From: an uncultured Veillonella sp.
GTDB taxonomy: Bacteria; Bacillota; Negativicutes; Veillonellales; Veillonellaceae
Assembly (NCBI GenBank): GCA_900550175.1
Contig: URQX01000007.1
Span: forward strand, 1 to 28,299
Reading direction: 5' to 3'
Length of the DNA: 28,299 nt
Made by a program: the position numbers and the translations under genes. Positions 1-6,437 of this stretch are shown one piece after another. Each line of letters opens with the position of its first letter. The first letter of the stretch is position 1. A model generated the notes under the pieces. That model worked only from the letters and a program-made list of their open reading frames with translations, did no database searches and was not told the origin of the DNA.

Positions 1-920
1 GTTGTACAAATAGAACCAGGTCCAATACCAACCTTAACAGCATCTGCACCAGCTTCAATAAGAGCCTCTGTCCCAGCCGCTGTAGCCACATTACCTGCAA
101 TAACAGGAATATGAGGATAGGCTTGTTTAATTTCTTTCAATGTACGTAGTACACCTGCAGAGTGGCCATGTGCCGTATCTACAATGATTACGTCAGCCTT
201 TGCAGATACAAGTGCATCTAGACGATCATATAAATCATTAGAGACACCAACAGCAGCACCAACTAATAATCGGCCGCTACTATCTTTAGCCGCATTTGGA
301 TATTTTGTCGCTTTTTCAATATCTTTTATAGTAATTAAACCTTTTAAGTTTCCATCACCATCTACGAGAGGTAATTTTTCAATGCGATGTTCACTTAAAA
401 TTGCTTTTGCCTCTTCAAGAGAAGTACCTTCCGGTGCAGTAACAAGGGAATCCTTTGTCATGCAGTCTCCGATTTGGCGAGTTAAATCAGTTTCAAAACG
501 CATATCGCGATTTGTAATGATCCCTACTAGTTTACCATGTTCTGTGATAGGTACACCAGAAATTTTATATTTTTCCATAATTTCTGCTGCATCAGATAAT
601 AAATTTTGAGGACTTAAAAAAATAGGATCAACGATAACACCATGTTCAGAGCGTTTTACCTTATCAACTTCATGGGCTTGCTCTTCAATAGACATATTTT
701 TATGAATAACACCAAGGCCACCTTCACGAGCCATAGCAATAGCCATACGGGATTCAGTTACTGTATCCATCCCAGAACTAATCATAGGGATATTTAACGT
801 AATGTCACGAGTTAATTGAGTTTTTAACTCTACTTGATGTGGTAACACATCAGAAGCCGCTGGTACCAATAAAACATCATCAAAAGTTAGTCCACGCATA
901 CCGAATTTATCGTCTCTCAT
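1..920 (-). CDS. guaB: IMP dehydrogenase, N-terminal two thirds (cut by window edge)
   Basis: IMP dehydrogenase oxidises IMP to XMP with NAD+, the committed step of GMP synthesis in the cytoplasm. The gene starts at ATG 920, preceded by AAAGGA seven bases upstream, and runs off the left edge after 306 codons. The visible protein begins MRDDKFGMRGLTFDDVLLVP, has the SGMDTVTE segment (about residues 49-56), and carries a CBS pair inserted at about 95-205 (LVGIITNRD, LKGLITIKD). The NAD-binding VDTAHGHS follows at 248-255. The last codons read GPGSICT, so catalytic Cys305 is the penultimate visible residue, at the position usual for bacterial IMPDH. The missing part would hold the flap and C-terminal barrel. 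The nearest upstream gene, a tautomerase, is separated by a strong terminator, so guaB probably has its own promoter. Confidence 0.97.
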   Translation of the reverse strand, partial: MRDDKFGMRGLTFDDVLLVPAASDVLPHQVELKTQLTRDITLNIPMISSGMDTVTESRMAIAMAREGGLGVIHKNMSIEEQAHEVDKVKRSEHGVIVDPIFLSPQNLLSDAAEIMEKYKISGVPITEHGKLVGIITNRDMRFETDLTRQIGDCMTKDSLVTAPEGTSLEEAKAILSEHRIEKLPLVDGDGNLKGLITIKDIEKATKYPNAAKDSSGRLLVGAAVGVSNDLYDRLDALVSAKADVIIVDTAHGHSAGVLRTLKEIKQAYPHIPVIAGNVATAAGTEALIEAGADAVKVGIGPGSICT

Positions 921-939
921 ATTTAATTCCTTTCCGTAT

Positions 940-995
940 AATAAAACAAAACTACGACCCGCCTAGTCCACATTGGACTAGGCGGTCAGTCGTAG
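940..995 (-). terminator. Rho-independent terminator between tautomerase gene and guaB
   Basis: A long hairpin has arms CTACGAC plus GCCTAGTCCA pairing with TGGACTAGGC plus GTCGTAG, with a small bulge and a three-base loop. On the minus strand it is followed by TTTTGTTTTAT. It begins two bases after the tautomerase stop codon, so it ends that transcript. It lies only about 30 bases before guaB, so it could also act as an attenuator of read-through into guaB. Confidence 0.85.
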
Positions 996-996
996 C

Positions 997-1182
997 TTAG
1001 CGTTCAGACCGCAAAATGCCGCCTTCCATATAATCATCTTTTTTCATATCTACGAAGATAATCTTTACTGCGTCAGCAGGTACATTAACGATATCAACCG
1101 CAGCTTTAGTGATAGCTTCACCTAATTGTTTTTTTTGTTCTTTTGTGCGCCCTTCAACGAGCTCTACATGAATAAGTGGCAT
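997..1182 (-). CDS. 4-oxalocrotonate tautomerase family protein, 61 aa
   Basis: This is a small cytoplasmic enzyme of the 4-OT superfamily, in which the N-terminal proline left after Met removal acts as the catalytic base in keto-enol tautomerisation. The start is ATG 1182, because it gives MPLIHVELVEGR and has GGAGGT four bases upstream; a longer reading frame upstream lacks both features. After Met removal, Pro1 and Arg11 of the classical active site are present. The classical Arg39 and Phe50 are replaced by Lys39 and Tyr50. The true substrate is therefore unknown, as it is for many genomic 4-OT homologues such as the Bacillus YwhB type. It is a single-gene unit with its own promoter and terminator. 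Confidence 0.9.
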   Translation of the reverse strand: MPLIHVELVEGRTKEQKKQLGEAITKAAVDIVNVPADAVKIIFVDMKKDDYMEGGILRSER

Positions 1183-1224
1183 ATTGACCTCCATAGATGA
1201 AAATGAAATAAATTTGTTTGTTCT

Positions 1225-1253
1225 ATTATACGGTATGAGGAACAGATACACAA
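1225..1253 (-). promoter_or_regulatory. Promoter of the tautomerase gene
   Basis: On the minus strand, -35 TTGTGT (1253-1248) and -10 TATAAT (1230-1225) are separated by 17 bases. The predicted transcription start is about 35 bases before the ATG at 1182. Confidence 0.75.
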
Positions 1254-1313
1254 GCGAAAAACCTAGATAAAATCTAATATTATCGCTACTTATGTACTTA
1301 TTATTCCTACCTC

Positions 1314-3356
1314 TTAATTATACAATATTCTAAGAAATTTTTCACCAAATCTTTTTTCTAATTCTTCTTTCATTACAGATTCAAGTTTTTTCATTCCATA
1401 TTTATTTGCAAAGTCTAATACATCCTTGCGAGCCTGTACCAATATTTCAATATCTTTAATTATATTAGCAACCCGTAAATCAGGTAATCCCGATTGAGCT
1501 AAGCCAAATAATTGACCAGAACCACGCAATAATAAGTCTTGTTCGGCTAGTTCAAAACCATCCTGTGTCTGTTCCATCAACTTTAAACGCTCTTGGCTAA
1601 CATCATTTTTTGAATCACTTACAAGAATACAATAGGATTGATGAGATCCACGACCTACACGGCCACGCAACTGATGCAATTGCGATAGACCAAATCGCTC
1701 TGCCCCTTCAATGCACATAATGGTCGCATTAGGCACATTAACACCAACTTCAATAACGGTTGTAGAAACAAGTAATGAAATCTCACCCTTATGAAAGGCA
1801 TTCATCACTTGATCCTTTTCACTTGATTTCATACGCCCGTGTACAAGGCCAACCTCATAGGCCTTATAAAAATACTCTTTCAACTCCAGATATAATTCCT
1901 CAGCCGCTTGTAAATCTAACTTTTCAGATTCCTCAACAAGCGGGCATACCACATAAACCTGACAACCTTCTGCCATCTCCTTGCCGAAGAATGTTCTTAA
2001 TCGTTCCTTATAGGAGCTATCTACAGCGTATGTTTTAACAGGCTTACGACCTGGTGGCATTTCTTTAATTAAAGAAACCGCTAAATCACCATACACAGAT
2101 AATGTCATGGTTCGAGGGATTGGTGTAGCCGTCATAATCAACACATGTGGATATGTACCCTTTTGTTGTAATCGTGCCCGTTGCTCCACACCAAAGCGAT
2201 GTTGTTCGTCGATAATGACGAGGCCTAAATTATGGAAGTTAACACCTTCTTGAATAAGAGCATGGGTACCGATGATCATATTAATTGATCCGTCAGCTAA
2301 ACCTTCATAGATGCGCTCTTTTTCCTTTTTGGTAGTAGAACCTGTTAATAATTCTATGGTAATACCTAAATTACCACACACCTCTGTTATACCTTCATAG
2401 TGCTGGTCAGCTAAGATTTCTGTAGGGGCCATTAACGCCCCTTGGTAACCATTTTCGATAGCCTTCAACAAACTCAATGTAGCCACAACAGTTTTACCAG
2501 AACCTACATCACCTTGCAATAATCGTTGCATAGGACGTTCATCTTCCATATCGATGCGAATGTCTTCCAATGCACGCTGTTGATCGCCTGTTAAAGAGAA
2601 TGGTAAATTCTCTATACACTGAGCCATTAAATCTCCATTGGGTCCCATCTTAGGACCTTTATGACATTGTTCTTTATTCCGCAACAAAGCCAAACCAGAT
2701 TGCATGACAAACAACTCTTCATATGCTAATTGATGCCGCGCATCTTCATATCGCTCTGAAGAATCAGGAAAATGCATCATTTTAAATGCATCATAGCGAC
2801 TCATATATTGATGTGCTTCACGAACCTCAACAGGCAAAATCTCCTGTAATTCATGATTAGCGGCAAACCAATTGCGTACCGATGAACGCACCACAAATTG
2901 AGATACCCCATCTACAAGAGCATAAATGGGAACGATACCTCGATCTGGCTCTCCACCATCTCCCAAATTTTCTATTTGGGGCGTATTCATTTGCATAGAC
3001 CCATATTGAAATTCAGCTTTGCCATATGCATATAGACGCTGACCTTTTTTATAAAAGTTCTTTTTATACCCTTGGTTAAATAAAACAATCTTTAGTGGAC
3101 CAGTACCATCCGCAATGACCACCTCTAAAATAGATAATCTTGGACGAGGATGTTTTTCTTGTACAGCAATAACAGTCCCAACAACGCCACCGGTCATACC
3201 TGACTTTAATTCACCAATTCTATAAATTGTACGGCGGTCTTCATAGCTTCGCGGGAAATATGTCAACAACGATGTTACATTTGTAATTCCCAGCTTATGT
3301 AATTGTTTCTCCCGACCAGGACCAATCCCTTTAATGGTCGTTAACCGTTCATCCAT
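1314..3356 (-). CDS. recG: ATP-dependent DNA helicase RecG
   Basis: RecG is a superfamily 2 helicase that remodels stalled replication forks and branched recombination intermediates. The 680-residue product is full length for the family. An N-terminal wedge/OB region (about 1-250) opens with TTIKGIGPGREKQL, a helix-hairpin-like element. The helicase motifs follow: Walker A GDVGSGKT at 282-289, motif Ia APTEILADQH near 310, DEQH box at 383-386, motif III TATPIPRT at 409-416, and motif VI QLRGRVGRG at 562-570. The C-terminal RecG-type TRG segment includes LLLRGSGQLFGLAQSG at about 608-623. AAAGGAG lies five bases before ATG 3356. It is divergent from rpmB and is not followed closely by another gene: 131 bases separate it from the tautomerase start. 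Confidence 0.97.
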   Translation of the reverse strand: MDERLTTIKGIGPGREKQLHKLGITNVTSLLTYFPRSYEDRRTIYRIGELKSGMTGGVVGTVIAVQEKHPRPRLSILEVVIADGTGPLKIVLFNQGYKKNFYKKGQRLYAYGKAEFQYGSMQMNTPQIENLGDGGEPDRGIVPIYALVDGVSQFVVRSSVRNWFAANHELQEILPVEVREAHQYMSRYDAFKMMHFPDSSERYEDARHQLAYEELFVMQSGLALLRNKEQCHKGPKMGPNGDLMAQCIENLPFSLTGDQQRALEDIRIDMEDERPMQRLLQGDVGSGKTVVATLSLLKAIENGYQGALMAPTEILADQHYEGITEVCGNLGITIELLTGSTTKKEKERIYEGLADGSINMIIGTHALIQEGVNFHNLGLVIIDEQHRFGVEQRARLQQKGTYPHVLIMTATPIPRTMTLSVYGDLAVSLIKEMPPGRKPVKTYAVDSSYKERLRTFFGKEMAEGCQVYVVCPLVEESEKLDLQAAEELYLELKEYFYKAYEVGLVHGRMKSSEKDQVMNAFHKGEISLLVSTTVIEVGVNVPNATIMCIEGAERFGLSQLHQLRGRVGRGSHQSYCILVSDSKNDVSQERLKLMEQTQDGFELAEQDLLLRGSGQLFGLAQSGLPDLRVANIIKDIEILVQARKDVLDFANKYGMKKLESVMKEELEKRFGEKFLRILYN

Positions 3357-3381
3357 AGAAACTCCTTTAAATATACGATAA

Positions 3382-3465
3382 ACACAAAAGATATATCCAA
3401 TTTCTGTATATCCTTGTGTAAAAGCCCATTTATATCATAGAATATGATATATAGTATACATTATA
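3382..3465 (-). promoter_or_regulatory. recG leader: -10 box and two inverted repeats
   Basis: On the minus strand TATAAT (3465-3460) is a candidate -10 for recG; no good -35 is visible. Just downstream is a 9-bp inverted repeat with a GAA/TTC centre (3431-3451), placed at or just after the predicted start site. A second, imperfect hairpin lies at 3382-3419 (ACACAA arms with a bulge). This gives recG an unusually long structured leader of about 100 bases. The function is not known. Confidence 0.45.
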
Positions 3466-3519
3466 TACCCTATATTGTAGTATATTTCATAAAAAGAGCA
3501 ATATATACGATAAAAATAC

Positions 3520-3548
3520 TTGCTTTAACTATGTCTTTATGATAATAT
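3520..3548 (+). promoter_or_regulatory. Promoter of rpmB
   Basis: -35 TTGCTT (3520-3525) and -10 TAATAT (3543-3548) are separated by a 17-base spacer. The start site would be about 35 bases before the rpmB ATG. No ribosomal autoregulatory structure is evident in so short a leader. Confidence 0.75.
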
Positions 3549-3588
3549 ACTTTTGTTATGTTATAGATTAAGCTTGGAGGTGGAAACT

Positions 3589-3777
3589 ATGGCAAACCTT
3601 TGCGAAGTATGTGGCAAATCCACATCTAGCGGTATGAACGTGAGTCATTCTCACATTCGCACAAGAAAAACTTGGAAACCGAACATTCAAAGAGTACGGG
3701 CGGTTGTAGACGGTGCTACTAAAAAAGTAAACGTATGCACTCGCTGCCTTCGTTCTAATAAAATTACACGCGCGTAA
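3589..3777 (+). CDS. rpmB: 50S ribosomal protein L28
   Basis: L28 is a small protein of the large ribosomal subunit. The start is ATG 3589, giving MANLCEVCGKSTSSG with GGAGGT seven bases upstream; an ATG 36 bases earlier in the same frame has no such site. The product is 62 residues and basic, with the family core SHSHIRTRKTWKPNIQ. Two CxxC pairs (C5/C8 and C50/C53) mark it as the zinc-binding C+ form of L28, not the zinc-free paralogue many bacteria switch to under zinc limitation. It is monocistronic, with its own promoter and a strong terminator, and is divergent from recG. Confidence 0.97.
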   Translation: MANLCEVCGKSTSSGMNVSHSHIRTRKTWKPNIQRVRAVVDGATKKVNVCTRCLRSNKITRA

Positions 3778-3796
3778 AATAAAAAGTACATGTACT

Positions 3797-3856
3797 CTTT
3801 GGGGTTCTAGAGCCCCAAAAAAAGCAGTTAGTTCATTTGAACTAACTGCTTTTTTT
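3797..3856. terminator. Bidirectional terminator between rpmB and dgt
   Basis: There are two hairpins. The first has GGGG/CCCC arms flanked by TTT/AAA (3797-3818). The second is a perfect 13-bp stem, AGCAGTTAGTTCA, with a two-base loop (3823-3850), flanked by A7 on the left and T6 on the right. It can therefore terminate rpmB on the plus strand and the convergent ccpN-ppsR-dgt transcript on the minus strand. Confidence 0.9.
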
Positions 3857-3891
3857 GTTATCTATTATCTATATACCTATTACTAAAAATC

Positions 3892-4881
3892 TTACAAGGT
3901 AATATTTGGAATATAGTACTGTTTAAACAACTTAATAGCATATTGATCTGTTAAGCCGGCCACATAATCCACTACATCGCGAGTGGAGTAAAAATCACGC
4001 TTACTTTCACAGCCCTCCATATCGTCAGGATGTTCCATAAAGTGAGTAAATAAGTTTTTCACCACATGAGATGCCTTATTTCGGTCTGGAATTAAAGCTG
4101 GCGCCAAATAGACATTTTTAAACATAAATTGACGGAATAGATTCATGGTCATCTCTATATCACTAGACATAGAAATAACAGGTTTATCTAAAGACTCTCG
4201 CACCATATCTTCAACCATAGCGGTAATCATACTAGAAGGAGTCATTCCAAAGTGTTCACGCACTTCAAAAGGTAATTCCTCAGCCGTCAACATGCCGGCA
4301 CGCTGTGCATCATCAAAATCGTGACATAAATAGGCAATGCGGTCAACGATACGAATAATTTGACCTTCTAAAGTAGCAGGAATAGTAGCCCCTGTGTGAC
4401 CTACAATACCATCGCGCACAGCGGTTGTTAGATTAAGGCCTTGATGTTCACCATGCTTTTCTAGAACCTCTACCATACGCAAACTCTGTTCATTATGGTT
4501 GAAATGGCCTACCATATCACGTAACGCATATTCACCAACATGACCAAATGGTGTATGTCCCACATCATGCCCCATGGCGATAGCTTCTACCAAGTCTTCA
4601 TTGAGTCGCAATGCACGAGCCACTGTACGACCAATCTGACCCACCTCAAGGGTGTGCGTCATGCGCGTACGATAATGGTCACCTGGCGCAATATAAACTT
4701 GTGTCTTGTGCTTTAACCGTCTAAAACATTTACTGTGAATAATGCGGTCCCGATCACGTTGAAAGGCAGTTCTAAGTGGATCGGGAGCTTCCTCTAAATC
4801 ACGGATGGCATCGCGGCTTTTTGCAGCATAAGGAGAAAGGAGTAACGCCTCCCTCTCCTCTATTTGTTCCCGTATATTCAT
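3892..4881 (-). CDS. dgt: dGTP triphosphohydrolase-like HD-domain dNTPase
   Basis: Dgt-family enzymes hydrolyse deoxynucleoside triphosphates to the nucleoside and tripolyphosphate. The 329-residue protein has the family start (DRDRIIHSKCFRRLKHKTQV at about 43-62). The HD metal site is intact: H76 in RTRMTHTLEV, H105-D106 in GHDVGHTPFGH, and D180 in RIVDRIAYL. The length matches the shorter Firmicutes-type Dgt (type 2), not the roughly 500-residue E. coli enzyme. Its ATG overlaps the stop of ppsR by four bases (ATGA), which implies translational coupling. In many Firmicutes dgt lies before dnaG and rpoD; here it is the last gene before a terminator. Which dNTP it prefers cannot be read from the sequence. 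Confidence 0.93.
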   Translation of the reverse strand: MNIREQIEEREALLLSPYAAKSRDAIRDLEEAPDPLRTAFQRDRDRIIHSKCFRRLKHKTQVYIAPGDHYRTRMTHTLEVGQIGRTVARALRLNEDLVEAIAMGHDVGHTPFGHVGEYALRDMVGHFNHNEQSLRMVEVLEKHGEHQGLNLTTAVRDGIVGHTGATIPATLEGQIIRIVDRIAYLCHDFDDAQRAGMLTAEELPFEVREHFGMTPSSMITAMVEDMVRESLDKPVISMSSDIEMTMNLFRQFMFKNVYLAPALIPDRNKASHVVKNLFTHFMEHPDDMEGCESKRDFYSTRDVVDYVAGLTDQYAIKLFKQYYIPNITL

Positions 4882-5699
4882 TTACCCTCCGAGGCGCGGT
4901 TTCGATCGATGAGTTGCATAACAAGAGACGCTGTTTCTTCGATAGATTTATTGGAAACATCTAACACTTGGCAATGCAAACGACGCATAATAGCCTTCGC
5001 ATATTCTAGTTCGGACTGAATACGCTCAATAGAAGCATAATTTGCTTCGTCCTCTAAACCGATAGCGCGTAACCGTTCACTACGAATATTATTTAACTTA
5101 AATGGGTCAATAATAAGGCCCACGATTTTCTTTGCTGGAATTTTAAATAATTCCTCTGGCAATGGTACCTCTGGCACCAATGGCAAGTTAGCAGCTTTAA
5201 TTTTTTTGTATGCCAAGAACATAGACAATGGTGTCTTACTTGTTCTAGATACACCAATGATGACTACGTCAGCCTTTTCAAAGCCAGACGGATTTTTACC
5301 ATCATCATATTTTACAGCGAACTCAATAGCTTCAACCTTTTTGAAATATTCTTGGTCAAGCTTATGAACCATGCCCGCAGTCATGCGAGGCTTTGTAGAT
5401 GCTACAGTACCTACTGCATCGAGAACTGGGCCCATAATATCTACAGCAGGAATATTGTATTCTGCTACTTTTTCATGAAGATATTTGCGCAAAGACTCAG
5501 ATACAATGGTATGACAAATAACATGATTACCACTTTTTGCATCTGATAAAATTTCATCAATTTGGCTTTCACTATCAATATATGGAATGCGAACAATTTC
5601 AATTTGTTCTTTATCATATTGACTTGCCGTAGCCCTTGCTACAGCCTCTGCAGTCTCCCCTAGGGAGTCCGATATTGCATAAATAATTTTTTCTGCCAT
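4878..5699 (-). CDS. ppsR: Phosphoenolpyruvate synthase regulatory protein (PSRP/DUF299)
   Basis: DUF299 proteins are bifunctional: an ADP-dependent kinase inactivates PEP synthase or pyruvate phosphate dikinase by phosphorylating a Thr near the catalytic His, and a Pi-dependent phosphorylase reverses it. The 273-residue protein begins with AISDSLGETAEAVARA. A P-loop-like GVSRTSKT lies at 149-156, followed by IIDPFKLNNIRSERL at about 196-210, both typical of the family. ATG 5699 has GAGGT seven bases upstream, overlapping the ccpN stop. It sits ten bases after the ccpN-like gene and overlaps dgt. Its likely target is the PpsA encoded just upstream at 6438-8819, because no pyruvate phosphate dikinase is seen in the window. 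Confidence 0.94.
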   Translation of the reverse strand: MAEKIIYAISDSLGETAEAVARATASQYDKEQIEIVRIPYIDSESQIDEILSDAKSGNHVICHTIVSESLRKYLHEKVAEYNIPAVDIMGPVLDAVGTVASTKPRMTAGMVHKLDQEYFKKVEAIEFAVKYDDGKNPSGFEKADVVIIGVSRTSKTPLSMFLAYKKIKAANLPLVPEVPLPEELFKIPAKKIVGLIIDPFKLNNIRSERLRAIGLEDEANYASIERIQSELEYAKAIMRRLHCQVLDVSNKSIEETASLVMQLIDRNRASEGK

Positions 5700-5709
5700 T
5701 CTATCAACC

Positions 5710-6339
5710 TCAATGTATGCTACATTCTAAAAATACTTTTGTTACCGTCGTTTTAGATACGCGGCCTACAACCTTTAGACGCTTCTTGTTTTCCACATCC
5801 TCGCGAACGACGACAGGTAAACAATCCACCTCATAATCTATCATCTTCTGAGCAGCCTCTACCAATGTATCTGTAGGCTCCACAGTTATAACCTTACTCA
5901 CAGGGGTCATAATCATAGATATAGGCATGGTGTGCGAATCTGTTTGCCCCATAGAGGCACGCAACAAGTCCTTACGGGATACGACACCTACTAAATAGGA
6001 ATCATCACACACTAAAATGGTCCCTACATCCTCAGTAAATATAGTAACAATCGTGTCATACAAACTTGTGTCCCCATTGACTACGACTGCTTGGGATAAT
6101 ACATCACTTACCAGAAATGACTTTAATCGCTCCGCTGTTTGTGTTTCCTTTGAAAGCCCCACATAGTAATAGCCTACATTAGGACGTGCATCTAAGACAC
6201 CTAGCATAGTTAAAACAGATAAATCTGAACGCAATGCAGATCGTGTAACCTCTAAATGTTCAGCAATAGCACTACCTGTTACAGGTCCTTCTTCACGAAC
6301 GATTTGAGCAATTTGTTCTTGTCGTTTCGACAGTTTCAC
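5710..6339 (-). CDS. ccpN: CcpN-like transcriptional repressor (HTH plus CBS pair)
   Basis: CcpN represses gluconeogenic genes during growth on sugars in Bacillus. The 209-residue protein has an N-terminal DeoR/CcpN-type winged helix (KLSKRQEQIAQIVREEGPV to about residue 55, with EHLEVTRSALRSDLSVL as recognition region). Two CBS domains follow at about 75-205, which in this family sense adenine nucleotides or other effectors. I prefer GTG 6339 as the start: AAAGGGGG precedes it by seven bases. An in-frame ATG at 6357 lies only a few bases after the predicted transcription start and has no good ribosome site; it would add six residues. It leads the ccpN-ppsR-dgt unit. A neighbouring ppsR is also the Bacillus arrangement. 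Confidence 0.88.
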   Translation of the reverse strand: MKLSKRQEQIAQIVREEGPVTGSAIAEHLEVTRSALRSDLSVLTMLGVLDARPNVGYYYVGLSKETQTAERLKSFLVSDVLSQAVVVNGDTSLYDTIVTIFTEDVGTILVCDDSYLVGVVSRKDLLRASMGQTDSHTMPISMIMTPVSKVITVEPTDTLVEAAQKMIDYEVDCLPVVVREDVENKKRLKVVGRVSKTTVTKVFLECSIH

Positions 6340-6367
6340 ACGGTAACCCCCTTTCATCTCTGTTTGT

Positions 6368-6373
6368 ATTATA
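6368..6373 (-). promoter_or_regulatory. -10 box for ccpN-ppsR-dgt
   Basis: A perfect TATAAT lies on the minus strand at 6373-6368. The -35 region is T-rich and poor, and coincides with the tail of the ppsA terminator. The predicted start site near 6361 supports the GTG 6339 start of the ccpN-like gene. Confidence 0.55.
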
Positions 6374-6387
6374 TCCTAAGTTACCAT

Positions 6388-6422
6388 TCAGAAAAAGAGG
6401 AGACCTACCGGCCTCCTCTTTT
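6388..6422 (-). terminator. Terminator after ppsA
   Basis: A stem AAAAGAGGAG / CTCCTCTTTT with a ten-base loop is followed on the minus strand by a T run. It lies 16 bases after the ppsA stop and separates ppsA from ccpN-ppsR-dgt. Confidence 0.85.
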
Positions 6423-6437
6423 AATATAACTATATTA

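Noticed and set aside
184..609. A 141-codon open frame on the plus strand
   Set aside because: It lies antisense inside guaB, which has an unmistakable IMPDH sequence. The frame has no ribosome site and no sensible protein.
3797..3856. Tandem hairpins after rpmB considered as a small RNA gene
   Set aside because: They have flanking A and T runs and lie between convergent genes, so a bidirectional terminator explains them.
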